DNA from: Ruminimicrobiellum sp045223915
GTDB taxonomy: Bacteria; Elusimicrobiota; Endomicrobiia; Endomicrobiales; Endomicrobiaceae
Assembly: GCA_045223915.1 (NCBI GenBank)
Contig: JBGUZU010000005.1
Span: 72,588-136,587 of the forward strand
Reading direction: 5' to 3'
Length of the DNA: 64,000 nucleotides
This document shows positions 18,001 to 22,410 of this stretch, piece after piece (the first letter of the stretch is position 1; the number at the start of each line of letters is the position of its first letter). The notes below the pieces were generated by a model. That model saw only the letters and a list, made by a program, of their open reading frames with translations, had not been told where the DNA came from and searched no databases. A program made the position numbers and the translations under genes.

Positions 18001-19820
18001 GATTAACACTATCTTTAGTTTCGCAAATATTCGATACTAATAGAGCTATGAATATGAAAGGAAAGAATATAATAGTAGATGTAGATGTTGATGAAGCATT
18101 GAGAGAAAGAGCAAAAAGTGCCGGAATAAACATAGTTAAATTAAGAATAATAACGGAACAAGAAGCAAGACAAAGAGGCGGCTCATTAATAAACGAACAA
18201 GCTAAAATCAGAATGACTTTTGATTCAAGTGCAAACGAATTACTTGTATATTCAAAACAGGGTATAAATTTAAATAGAGAAAAAATAAAAGAGTTGATAG
18301 CGGCAGCATATAGTGAAGGAAGAAAAAATTTAGAATTTTCAGATGAACAAGTAATAGCGTTTGCGGAAAGCGGAGAAATTAGTTCAAATATAGAACAATC
18401 ATTAGCAAATATTCAAGACAGAATTGCAAATGCAGCAGTAGATGGATTGCAAAGAGCGGAAGTAGAAGTAAGTTTAGATTTGTCTGGTATGAAAAATATC
18501 GGGCGAAATCTTGCATCAAAATGTAACAAACAATTTGCGACTACAATAATAATAAATACAAATCAATTAAATAAATACGGTTCCGAAATTAACGGATTAA
18601 GAGCAGATGGTTTTAGGTTCATATTAAGAGGATCTATTACCGAAATACAAGATGCTTTTGAAAATGCTTCTGACAAAGGTTATCTTTTAGATGGAGTAAT
18701 TCTTGAGGGCGCAGAAAGAGGAGACTTAAGCAAATTAGAAGAATTAGCAGCAAATAATACGGAAGGAACATTACATATAGAAACTCAAATGTATGTAAAT
18801 ATGGCAACTGCGAAAGGAATTGATGCAAACAGAATATATGATGATAATGGAATAATTCCGATAGTAACCGCCGATCAAGTGGAAACAATGACAGGAAAAT
18901 ATGCAGTCGGATACAGTGAAATAAAAAATAAAATAGATAATACTATGTTAGGTGAAGGAAAAATTATTAATATATTATGTACTGAAGATGAAGGAAATCG
19001 TCCTGATGACTTAAGATCAAAATTAGCAGGAATATTTAGTGATTTATTTGGAACAATGAATGAATTATTAAAGCCGAAAAGTCCGGAACAGAGAATAACC
19101 GAAGAAACCGCTGCGGTAAGTGATTATAATTTCGGTAAAGAATTTGGAGAAGAGATAAAAAATGTAAGAGAAAGGTTATTGGGAAATTTAAGAGAAGGTG
19201 GCACAATTAAAACAATCTTAACAACGGAATTTACGGAAGAAAATGAAGCAAAGACAGCTGTAAATAATTTTATTGAAGATGAAAATTCTATTTATAAACA
19301 ATTACCATCTGCAATACAAATGAGAATACAAACCGCAATATCAAAAGGTAATTACTTTGAAGCAATCGGTACAATAAGAGGAGCTGTAAATCAAATAATA
19401 GACAGTTTTGTTTTGGGCCAGTCTGCTTTTGAAACAGAAGATCAAGTAAAATTGAGAGATAAATACTTGAAAAAAGAATATAAAGAATACAGACAGTATG
19501 TAAGAATAAGAGCTCTGCAACTTGTTATGGCAGGAGAAAATTTGAGCAGTTTGTTAGAATCAAGACCGGATACAAATCAAACGGTTGAACAATTGTTTGA
19601 TGCAATAAGAACAGAATTAAATAAAGATGTTAGAAAGACAATAATAGCAAATAAAACTGCAATAAAAGAAATAAAAGCTAAAGATGAGATAGAAAATGCA
19701 AAGACAAATCTTATGAATGTTAACATATTGTTGGATGATAGCTTGAGAGACAGATTGGTAGTTACAAAGCAATTAGATGTTTCTGCACAAACAATAAGAA
19801 GTATCCTGGCAGCCGCATAG
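3048..19820 (+). CDS. Giant multidomain secreted/membrane protein (5590 residues)
   Basis: An uninterrupted 16.8-kb frame. The ATG at 3048 was chosen because GGAGG lies 4 bases upstream and a signal peptide follows (hydrophobic core about 12-25, likely cut after PTAANA). Architecture in order: Tiki/TraB-ChaN-like domain with H77, E105 and GGFH at 475-478; coiled coil about 1018-1075; a lone membrane segment about 1402-1420; HEITH zinc-peptidase motif 1577-1581; legumain-like domain 1 (H2005, C2047) and hydrophobic segment 2296-2355; two tandem 215-residue repeats about 2642-3040; legumain-like domain 2 (H3434, C3488) and hydrophobic segment 3722-3770; GHKL-like ATPase about 3940-4060; ADP-ribosyltransferase-like domain about 4095-4235; Gln/Pro linker about 4264-4311; Trp/Tyr-rich beta region; helical C-terminus. 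Giant proteins of this style are recalled from Elusimicrobiota and Omnitrophota. The domain calls are by eye and the function is unknown. Confidence 0.9.
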   Translation: MKIFIKTQKFISVITALCLLISFVIGPTAANAMTNEEATAKYKQIFKDFMLPYNYGQITSSHYAGTDRVIINIQDLHCHPKVQKNISNIIEIFDKSFGVKKVYLEGVYGQLSTRWITDRIDNVKKGEILEKMLETGRLTGAEYYSAISGKTEIISGLEEKIPYLENLKRFGEIVENQEKINVILKAIDESLSKVKQQYYTKRQYKLEELSQNYREGTITPQKYYALLSKHIEKLGIDLSKYENTFTYIMLLEMQKNLDYSKITTELQNLILLLRENLANSAYQMLVDNTENFSKIDKLYGYIVRISRELGLDLTVNFPNLDNYFGYIEFSQKINPLELIVEEKKLTEEINTRFSETKAQREIVFLTNFEKYLKDYVSSKITSDDYEYYEKNIDTFRQLWNKYVDDRVLSLLDEYLAEADKFYKINNDRNIYFTNNIFTEKNVLGKLETEVEAKGDVNKIIDNMKGVKEVDVVITGGFHSQTVTEILKNHGVSYIVITPNVTDGVKLAEETYYEIAKEQSKISFQALATLPFSAYPENLRVRAAVIAFGRDIAKEIFPNKIAEIDSIDTKTFTEEETNLAQQMKDTREIISAKLLESDDNGNVVKAILELINKYSDKPVSEDFLNKIENTENFKKLLENVESLQEAINTLEKDKLGQAIALLTKTVGEYISYVEQTVVPSTEEQVSTEQQEQRQKQELIKKINAVNLSFLDSKLLEDLREETRDKLDEIHRKFDGKEIESLSLAELEEYWKLKKEILTIFEPKDEKGVKSVLEEVFADIEVFVSFIGNSAPKGDYAKIALSVSSSLAKQLSQKLGRSRLGIISSTTTDEGSIDAISTIVAQMYDALMIYVTAIDYLKYVDPKKYPGSKYYQEIQKLVGKIDKESLIKDGTNLEDFLTAFKFVAENGDIYSKSVAKANNTDSSNVAVIIGGGNVALKDDLKNAMDEKNEVFLINSRTLAKQSQAPAIDHKKLMDLNSPYAVSNAVQFVLNIIDLFNKKAISFNDKGDIIVNLPELEFTSEEKESISRLEEKKKQLAELRAKNDENETGEIRKLEKEIDEMEESLDQLKIFYYLLKEKILSDQAKYSDLITLTKDLLKKFLELSEDIGKDVITREDLHGIKIHIFDMEDEHGETADEEEIYRKAAEKVASNIFDFLENISFFKKALTHSDEEFKKNLTEESVTSERIEREAFDLQYAIKHGYVENAGVEEIKTAGGTTTRTVYKLKGTDTSKHYSKFILSDGVDGITDEFRTDVDDYAIDPMFVVYEDGSVGFMTQQDFKNVYGKKKKGKFKVTKEPTKVKVCFLNPRTIIQTKEGRVTVHSNEIVVQRETDDGDVSIYAMSISSFERLYPMSKPENRSFYEQNEEEIKRLRNAQESISQMQRSTQQQKPAAPKVQKSKKMKIRNIIASLFVTAVLIFSSLNISNYFNSVTPETAPVQEVTAVQEEQPIIYSTPNIKQISASDEMLDQLYSSFGENNSMFAPKDKDELKYSLIQSEKVSTFFQSDMGRVLSALRFVDGYDNAPEIIFMKTDSKDPNFLGSACAHSVKINGERKDFIIIPVNYNDDDTFVLEHQIFSTLVHEITHLVNKDKVDAGLMSKLQDEYEATRNGHIALTFGVVNFSNFEDEAEKVGTFTEYLRKIFDKFSQDSEYDVTFEEVYENYAQNWMRDYGLKIITQNQGTATNFFKTSFGNLYYGNVEEGVKSEDGTKNLVMIEIFDTKHKKNGIYAVIDEDGNLTIQEYVKIENIYEDGSQDEVQFEATKDGKKTRVKAKKSSKKEVKQPEKTPERKRWEEFYEIFQRAPISSNRVNKAAIIGAFARIATDLNVSREMLDKILLPLARELSERRIDNISTEANKLTFKILLSEYFQGNKLTKSRMTDYEDAMKMGRLLYYTIGDKAADLTEQQIDQILPLLMDIYYKGLEQLHSRNTVTDKTGFYCLLGMEEECTNEGWESIFKLLEINPKRDYFKCTGDYSDDKVTINGWLDTIRFYPENKAKYGLENMYAMYSGHGQPTYLSTGEHNLKVEDIVEALVDARRKGAVLSEITLDLATCWSYFSSINIIEQLKKRLEEENLEPSFPNIVTDAGYESLKGKFIDMKNSPVSISSTDLVSGSSNVTLSNKEVSLIEYILAHKTELAEREKKGLSLADFHNAERASANYTVFAVTNEEMENLFDDLRQNVFEILGLSSDEITYGTKEMEITEYLDRYEEHERTVLVQRWLAKKGNMIYMELLLAKTKAILDWIGNTKIIRALYKDKAGENFKNTKLGKAIGVNLETFAFWMPKFVAAHNFRYASQDSGARAVVWRIRSLSIGIGMGFGVLSAIINLINPITATIAIPAIITTLVATALTANTFHYFYDIGVYNGIDPSELENMINDIDREQAIRNAKLEEIQPGFGQLIEQKSRIMTISEFFKEKGFVGSAKELGDSDGIALGLLSHELLKNEKNEGIFVKLISAICRTTNIADWQIALRYFADRKPEWGLVGVTSDKYMPELVEYCKRTNKKIYFFLPNETKEYSRTRGQAKVDPRIANNESSRTRNELKWLKDHPEALPYVEFVVGAYDFLDVESVEEYNKYFSDDKKTTDTVSAMLRTPELFGEQTQSRAETQGIKLLSQPKSQEKRAKASPATKQENQLQQYFSMNQDLVTQQQVLDKIFDLMKNLSEGQKQELYGTNIGYLKRYLGVITELAKYGNNLDLSDIHDDLYYFINAGMIADIAISIFAPYYKKEITYEQFKTKVDKAKILMKYFRTNGSEKHNFLDLLWFGDLGSYFLEQNKALVDRIYRIGIALDKFIEEQNINISISDNFGRNMGEMLQTGFEAGKSNRYIIRNLESYLKGEITRSELMDKLKNGKENIETDYPVEKQQILNQIFNLMKNLSEENRQQLSELNIDSLDNFLEIITELTKYGKDINDSYDDLYYFVKEGMIPSIAIGIFKPYFEGKESIKKLKENINKVRTLMKYFKGYHNSGSNVPWYEDMQTNLFEQNKALVDRVYKIGRNLDRFIEKENINVDEINFDAISSIIHVAIYAQKKDRYITNAIKKYLKGNNKYVDSLLKGYPHQDESLDAAIKREYIKLTFLNYKYVDIFINEIDMASFSLRDKKVLLEKLITQAQDLDEGEVKFLASQVRLLLASSGDYNSEITFTANSLEKINRTSLDFLMKKGKPFDSGNYFASFLEYLSSNSAMLFLELLSTDIEVNESNYDSLKDLINALSSRDICHLALENNAFALRVFLNPEFQRQYKDLPVLTQYRSAIKIGRFMEVTGTISTFRNQDLEKQGEIIKKAIDTLSKILDESGRKVFIDEKTKIIIANHNERWEKDGLKIGESRFNSNAYRKMLNTLGISEEDHLVVYEETGIDNFYERIGKIYNFLRKHKKVGMFVLRKKENEIDDVFKKIVFRLFSLEARIHEEKQKKLINNFLNEIPKFRYKEGIEENLLVVLNGHGGSGTWYYSENGHIEIDRIAQAIETLVKNMKKEGRSDEEIKKTIEHITIDLSCCHSYETADILKQSLIKRNVQYCPQIVAEAGREMVLGYTLGWADSGNLEYSINEYLKTHQDATEITFKDIFYSEIKHSNHTIFMVDDAINGLFNDFVEYVKNLESNTGQSQEKIPEVSHEKKSFFLSATVVSSDFIRKFAQILNKRHGSSKVEGYSSVELQTEETKEYLRQKAVERGYENPDEFRLTFIGKVMGVWHEMLPFWKIFSIHTAIFGKEINVNSFIEEHENPTMAQIIAVWVIRALSIGLGVGTGAILAASFTPFAGIFGIPALLATEFITHLMWNLRKPQATVLFNKESSQISFLINKEGNKYSLIFNPRTGGIYLSSNNEDAFSDASQAITKSEYATPESIEQLLDLKINISGHSITVKSNDTGATVSAVKHSNIPKIISSLSKGELITSQEDENVLKLLKEHLHIEGDVETVYLDREDRENRPQANRALEGNKLLVVYPFSNFYDINSLTDEQLFSLYLQLNNNLLDALKTWLPALSDDKLYFVGVTILNEFVKNAIVHGNLADLSKPLYIKYDENGFTVYNAYNGKTNKRRLSVSAAAGLSGAHVGLSLVQKNVDDGVVSVTPEQERIVEIGDRTFYAIGAFQSNKIQKISEGYPERAEAPYYHHGTSLQSALQILADGKLRTDVPMANGYHPAEIYMVEASYVPLMEAKYSINSGYDFARGYATNDQGIVDGVVLGFAGKTRHYKPIPKTLGFDMKELSLSGDEEGNVRLSEISFSSDEYLENFIKEMLAKNIKLPKNVAFRVKNNKVDKYISRNELEKIISDLESQQTAPQVETKPQVQQQQTVPQVETKPQTQQQQTAPQVEQQAQQEQETVETEEGVTSDRTPTIVFNKKSLRNLINRIKEKIKGFSKKQTSIDEDKLVDVLEQALSEIENNPMLVSMEPETHNSVKFDVCNFEPLQKFIEGSTDNKKLGDAINNLLKAAILSDDKIFTQENYDAIRDYIHGSETISTEEKNRRIDQIKVIARIYGYISFKNKFFEDGKNKGKTLTNNSVIEINGQKLSLYQWIHICDGHSIALNGNEDKSSSPDQYSSPERALAAAITMEQMKKMNIPSIKENPDLILLQDGRTLYIKKEEGTEFFDVVIESVDGDLVTVYISDGEIIKRGNKYDISKFIGNIKADVFVNQNEQMFDFPTGMDCFYKKDAEGKVFRRNDDGQWQQLSEEENGLLKLSVNIISLEGTNKLNKISELILQILRTKIGKTTYTYYYNRQNGKWYENQNGNLVEANYNNIEKSMEKFNIDGKDYYFLSFLNGFIFDEHFKLVPNDVVLGSLTKHDKKYATHVDIKDGKKRLLLFDYSTRTWLYTNLGMLNTRIEGRDKGLTAGIKSYYILSNGLLVTMDGVQIEKIQVNDMSFSFKEIKQNKGQTKIKETVYVKIAGEWYSYLKSNSKSPEYSSGTIDFISDGSRYLYADNKVYEMMDNNELVEIQNVEMFDVNVKKYMNLNSQLYEIIKEDKKIVPVNEEQVNNLKADSQYGEWFTLLFDRINPVGLTLSLVSQIFDTNRAMNMKGKNIIVDVDVDEALRERAKSAGINIVKLRIITEQEARQRGGSLINEQAKIRMTFDSSANELLVYSKQGINLNREKIKELIAAAYSEGRKNLEFSDEQVIAFAESGEISSNIEQSLANIQDRIANAAVDGLQRAEVEVSLDLSGMKNIGRNLASKCNKQFATTIIINTNQLNKYGSEINGLRADGFRFILRGSITEIQDAFENASDKGYLLDGVILEGAERGDLSKLEELAANNTEGTLHIETQMYVNMATAKGIDANRIYDDNGIIPIVTADQVETMTGKYAVGYSEIKNKIDNTMLGEGKIINILCTEDEGNRPDDLRSKLAGIFSDLFGTMNELLKPKSPEQRITEETAAVSDYNFGKEFGEEIKNVRERLLGNLREGGTIKTILTTEFTEENEAKTAVNNFIEDENSIYKQLPSAIQMRIQTAISKGNYFEAIGTIRGAVNQIIDSFVLGQSAFETEDQVKLRDKYLKKEYKEYRQYVRIRALQLVMAGENLSSLLESRPDTNQTVEQLFDAIRTELNKDVRKTIIANKTAIKEIKAKDEIENAKTNLMNVNILLDDSLRDRLVVTKQLDVSAQTIRSILAAA
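3200..4620 (+). other. Tiki/TraB-ChaN-like domain of the giant protein (N-terminus)
   Basis: After the signal peptide comes IINIQDLHCHPKVQKNI (His77), then KVYLEGVYG (Glu105), about 350 helical residues, and VVITGGFHSQTV (GxxH, His478) followed by VSYIVITPNV. A strand-borne Glu, a GxxH and paired His residues are hallmarks of the Tiki/TraB/PrgY/ChaN superfamily, some of which are metal-dependent hydrolases or haem binders. The long helical insertion is unusual. The assignment is by motif order only. Confidence 0.45.
7239..8060 (+). other. Internal membrane anchor and HExxH metallopeptidase-like domain of the giant protein
   Basis: From residue 1398 the sequence reads MKIRNIIASLFVTAVLIFSS, which looks like a signal anchor in the middle of the protein. 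It follows a Lys/Gln/Pro linker. About 160 residues later STLVHEITHLVN holds the zincin motif HExxH (H1577, E1578, H1581). A downstream Glu that could be the third zinc ligand cannot be fixed by eye; NFEDEAEK about 50 residues on is one candidate. The arrangement suggests that a separate membrane-anchored peptidase gene was once fused in. Confidence 0.5.
8820..10110 (+). other. Clan-CD (legumain/GPI8-like) domain plus hydrophobic segment, copy 1
   Basis: The strand YAMYSGHGQPTYL carries His2005 and the strand ITLDLATCWSYF carries Cys2047, 42 residues apart. A hydrophobic strand ending in GHG, then one ending in D-x-x-x-C, is the clan-CD cysteine peptidase layout (caspase, legumain C13, GPI8). 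IVTDAGYE and the segment YTVFAVTNEEMENLF follow. About 290 residues after the His comes a glycine-rich hydrophobic segment (residues 2296-2355) ending in TFHYFYD. All these landmarks recur in copy 2. Confidence 0.6.
10971..12165 (+). repeat. Tandem in-frame duplication, unit 645 bp (215 residues), two copies
   Basis: The first unit begins at 10971 (QQVLDKIFDLMKNLSE) and the second at 11616 (QQILNQIFNLMKNLSE), exactly 645 bases apart. Both continue through ITELxKYG, a DDLYYF motif, IAxxIFxPY, LMKYF, EQNKALVDR(I/V)Y and a closing YLKG. The copies have diverged in protein sequence, so this is an old duplication. Both are predicted all-helical. The second unit is shorter at its end, near 12165. 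Confidence 0.85.
13300..14360 (+). other. Clan-CD (legumain/GPI8-like) domain plus hydrophobic segment, copy 2
   Basis: LLVVLNGHGGSGTWYY carries His3434 and ITIDLSCCHSYET carries Cys3488, aligned with Cys2047 of copy 1. The NGHGGSG form is very close to the GHGG of GPI8/legumain peptidases. IVAEAGRE, HTIFMVDDAINGLF and a hydrophobic segment (residues 3722-3770, RALSIGLGVGTGA to FITHLMWN) follow in the same order as in copy 1. The His-to-His distance (1429) nearly equals the distance between the two hydrophobic segments (1426). Confidence 0.62.
14860..15240 (+). other. GHKL (histidine-kinase-like) ATPase domain of the giant protein
   Basis: LNEFVKNAIVHGN (Glu3987, Asn3991) matches the N-box of GHKL ATPases. 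AGLSGAHVGLSLVQKNV (about 4036-4052) matches the glycine-rich ATP lid and second G-box. The spacing of about 50 residues resembles small RsbW/HATPase_c-type domains. No histidine phosphoacceptor or receiver domain is seen nearby. Call based on two motifs. Confidence 0.5.
15330..15750 (+). other. ADP-ribosyltransferase-fold domain of the giant protein
   Basis: YYHHGTSLQSALQILADGKL (His4102) is the typical first block of ART/Tpt1/PARP-like folds, in which the His of H-G-T binds NAD. IYMVEASYV and YDFARGYATN resemble the second, Tyr/Ser-containing block, and Glu4210 in RLSEISFSS could be the catalytic Glu. The domain follows directly on the GHKL-like domain. The fold call is moderately supported; the target and activity are unknown. 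Confidence 0.5.
15846..15965 (+). repeat. Imperfect 45-bp repeats coding a Gln/Pro linker
   Basis: About two and a half copies of a 45-base unit encode APQVETKPQVQQQQT-type repeats inside the giant gene. They form a low-complexity, flexible linker between the ADP-ribosyltransferase-like domain and the C-terminal third of the protein. Such repeats can change copy number by slippage. Confidence 0.85.
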
Positions 19821-19835
19821 TTTGGAACGAAATTC

Positions 19836-19876
19836 AAAATCAACGGTCGGTTAAAATATCGGCCGTTGATTTTTTA
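19836..19876 (+). terminator. Rho-independent terminator after the giant gene
   Basis: The 5' arm 19836-19849 pairs with 19860-19873 over 14 positions with one G-T wobble (core CAACGGTCG / CGGCCGTTG). The loop is 10 bases and the stem ends in a T-rich tract. It lies 15 bases after the stop of the giant gene and separates it from argC. Confidence 0.9.
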
Positions 19877-19953
19877 TTGTATAAAAACAATTTAAAATTT
19901 TGTAAAATTATCGGGATATAAAAACATAAATAATTGAAAAGGAAGTGTATAAA

Positions 19954-20982
19954 ATGATTAGAGTTGGAATAATTGGAATTACCGGTTATACCGGAGAAGA
20001 ATTATTAAGGATATTGTCTAAACATAAACAAGCAAAAATAACCGTTCTTGCAGGAAGAGCAACATCGGAACTTAGAGATTTAAAAGATATTTATCCCAAA
20101 TATGCAGATTTAAATTTAAAGTGTTATCCGTTAAATATCGAACAAATAAAAAATGAAACGGATGTTGTATTTTTGGCTTTGCCTCATGCTGTTGCTTTTG
20201 AAGTTGTTCCCGATTTAATAAAAGCGGGTAAAAAAGTTATAGATTTGTCGGCAGATTTCAGAATAAAAGATTTTGAAACTTACGAAAAATGGTACGGTGT
20301 AAAACATACTGGTAAGGAATACATAAAAGATGCCGTTTACGGCTTGAGTGAAATATATAAAGACGAAATAAAATCCGCAAAACTTATTGCAAATCCGGGT
20401 TGTTATCCTACAACAATTTTGTTGGGTTCTGCTCCGGCAATAAAAAACGGTTTAGTGAAATCCGAAGGAATAATAATAGATTCCAAAAGCGGAGTTTCCG
20501 GTTCGGGAAGAAAAGGTGTAAAAGCTTATTATGAAACCGAAGCACCTACCGCAAGAGCATACAAAGTCGGCGGGAAACACAGACATATTCCCGAAATAGA
20601 ACAGGAATTATCAAATATGTTCGGTAAACCGGTAACAATAACATTTACTCCTCAAATTATTCCTATGGAAAGAGGAATGTTATCTTGTATTTATATGGAT
20701 TTGGCAAAGAAAGTTTCAGTTAGTGAAATAATAGAGATGTATAAAAAGTTTTATGAAGGAAGAAAATTCGTAAGAGTATTGGACGAAGGTAAACTTCCTT
20801 CAATTAAGAATGTTGTTGAAACTAATTATCTTGAGATAGGAATTTGCATAGATGAAAGGACAAACAAGCTTATAGTAATTTCGGTTCAAGACAATTTAAC
20901 CAAAGGTGCATCAGGACAAGCTGTTCAAAATATGAACATAATGTTCGGGTTACCGGAAACGGAAGGATTGGAAACACTTTAA
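19954..20982 (+). CDS. argC: N-acetyl-gamma-glutamyl-phosphate reductase
   Basis: This 342-residue protein reduces N-acetyl-glutamyl-phosphate to the semialdehyde with NADPH, the third step of arginine/ornithine synthesis. The NADP-binding GITGYTGEELLR is at residues 7-18. The catalytic Cys150 sits in ANPGCYPTT. SGVSGSGRKG and GGKHRHIPEIEQEL are family motifs. An in-frame GTG three codons upstream exists, but the ATG at 19954 was chosen because GGAAG at 19941-19945 is 8 bases ahead and the family starts with this MIRVGIIG form. No other arg gene is in the window, so the pathway must be completed elsewhere. The giant gene's terminator isolates it from the left. Confidence 0.96.
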   Translation: MIRVGIIGITGYTGEELLRILSKHKQAKITVLAGRATSELRDLKDIYPKYADLNLKCYPLNIEQIKNETDVVFLALPHAVAFEVVPDLIKAGKKVIDLSADFRIKDFETYEKWYGVKHTGKEYIKDAVYGLSEIYKDEIKSAKLIANPGCYPTTILLGSAPAIKNGLVKSEGIIIDSKSGVSGSGRKGVKAYYETEAPTARAYKVGGKHRHIPEIEQELSNMFGKPVTITFTPQIIPMERGMLSCIYMDLAKKVSVSEIIEMYKKFYEGRKFVRVLDEGKLPSIKNVVETNYLEIGICIDERTNKLIVISVQDNLTKGASGQAVQNMNIMFGLPETEGLETL

Positions 20983-21004
20983 AATCCTATTTCCATAACT
21001 AAAA

Positions 21005-22399
21005 ATGAAATCAAAGAATCCTTTTTTATCAACAAGTTTATCGAAACTTTTGTTCAGGTTTTCGGCGCCTGCCGTTGCAGGTATGATAGCCGGAGCTTTG
21101 TATAACATCATTGCAAGGTTGCTTATAGGAAACGATGTAGGACATCTGGGTATTGCAGGCATAACGGTCACATTTCCTTTGGTAATTTTGTATATGGCTT
21201 TTAGTGCATTTATGGGTGTCGGAGGAAATGCACTTTTTTCCATTTATTTAGGTAAAAAAGATATTGATAAAGCAGAAAATATTATGGGAAATACACTTGT
21301 TATGCTTACATTAGTTTCTGTAGGAGTATCAGTTTTTCTATATATTTTTTTGGAAAAAGCTCTTATTCTTGTAGGTGCAAGTGCCGATGTTTTACCTTAT
21401 GCAAAAGAGTATATGGATATTGCCATGATAGGTTTTACTATTTGGGGTATCGGTGCCGGTATGAACCATTTTATAAGATCGAGCGGATATCCCAAAACTG
21501 CGCTTGTAACTCAAATAGTCGGTAATTTGGTTAATATTCTTGTAGGTATATTATTTGTTTATTATTTACATTGGGGAATGAAAGGTGTTGCATGGGCAAG
21601 TGTTGTAGGACAGGTGTTTAGTTCCGGTTGGATACTATATTTCTTCTTAAGTAAAAAAAGTCCTTACAAAGTCAGAATAAAAAATCTTGTTTTAAAATTA
21701 GATATTATATTGGCAATGAGTGCGATAGGCATTTCTCAGTTCGTGTTCCAAATATCTTCAAGTTTACTAAATTTTATTTTAAACAGGTCTTTAGTTCATT
21801 ACGGCGGAGATATTGCTCTTGCTGCTATCGGTATAGTAATGTCTGTAAACTCTATGATAATTTTTACTATTTTGGGAATCTCTCAGGGTACACAACCTTT
21901 AATCGGTTATAACTATGGTGCCAAGCATTTTTCTAATGCAATACAAACTACCAAAATGGCAATAAGGTGGAGCAGTGTAGTATTGATAATAGGGTTTTTA
22001 ATAACCGAAATTTTTGCTGTGCCTGTGGTAAAACTTTTTAACTCCACAAATACCGAACTTATAAAAATGGCTGCAAGAGGATTGAGATTTGTTAATTTTA
22101 TGTTGCCGATAATATCTTTACATATATTCGGCAGTACATATTTTCAAGCAATAAATAAACCTGTTCAAGCTACAATATTAAGTTTAACAAGACAGGTTTT
22201 GTTATTGATACCGTTTGTTTTGATTTTGCCTTTGTTTTTCGGGCTGGACGGTGTTTTTTTAGCAACAACTTTTGCGGACTTTTTTGCATGTTTGATTTCT
22301 GCAATTTTACTTCATCACTACTTTCATAAATATAATCAAACATTGTTAATTCCATCAAAGCTTCATAAAAAATTTAAAATTTTCAGAGAAATCAAATAG
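21005..22399 (+). CDS. MATE-family multidrug/Na+ or H+ antiporter
   Basis: The protein has 464 residues and about 12 hydrophobic segments, in the two-half arrangement of MATE transporters. The early RFSAPAVAGMIAGALYNI, the GHLGIAGITVTFP segment and the second-half GISQGTQPLIGYNYGA are typical of the NorM/DinF-like branch common in anaerobes. It exports drugs or other small cationic compounds across the inner membrane. The substrate cannot be read from sequence. It follows argC by 22 bases without a visible terminator, and ends 11 bases before the convergent glycosyltransferase gene. Confidence 0.93.
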   Translation: MKSKNPFLSTSLSKLLFRFSAPAVAGMIAGALYNIIARLLIGNDVGHLGIAGITVTFPLVILYMAFSAFMGVGGNALFSIYLGKKDIDKAENIMGNTLVMLTLVSVGVSVFLYIFLEKALILVGASADVLPYAKEYMDIAMIGFTIWGIGAGMNHFIRSSGYPKTALVTQIVGNLVNILVGILFVYYLHWGMKGVAWASVVGQVFSSGWILYFFLSKKSPYKVRIKNLVLKLDIILAMSAIGISQFVFQISSSLLNFILNRSLVHYGGDIALAAIGIVMSVNSMIIFTILGISQGTQPLIGYNYGAKHFSNAIQTTKMAIRWSSVVLIIGFLITEIFAVPVVKLFNSTNTELIKMAARGLRFVNFMLPIISLHIFGSTYFQAINKPVQATILSLTRQVLLLIPFVLILPLFFGLDGVFLATTFADFFACLISAILLHHYFHKYNQTLLIPSKLHKKFKIFREIK

Positions 22400-22410
22400 A
22401 TTTGTTTCCT

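Noticed and set aside
18470..18950. An EAL or other TIM-barrel enzyme in the C-terminal part of the giant protein
   Set aside because: The alternating strands are suggestive, but no catalytic motif of EAL or another barrel family could be found.
3048..19820. The giant gene as an assembly artefact joining several genes
   Set aside because: No frameshift, stop or change in base use was seen at domain borders, and no ribosome binding site or terminator occurs inside. The single upstream ribosome binding site and single end terminator fit one gene.
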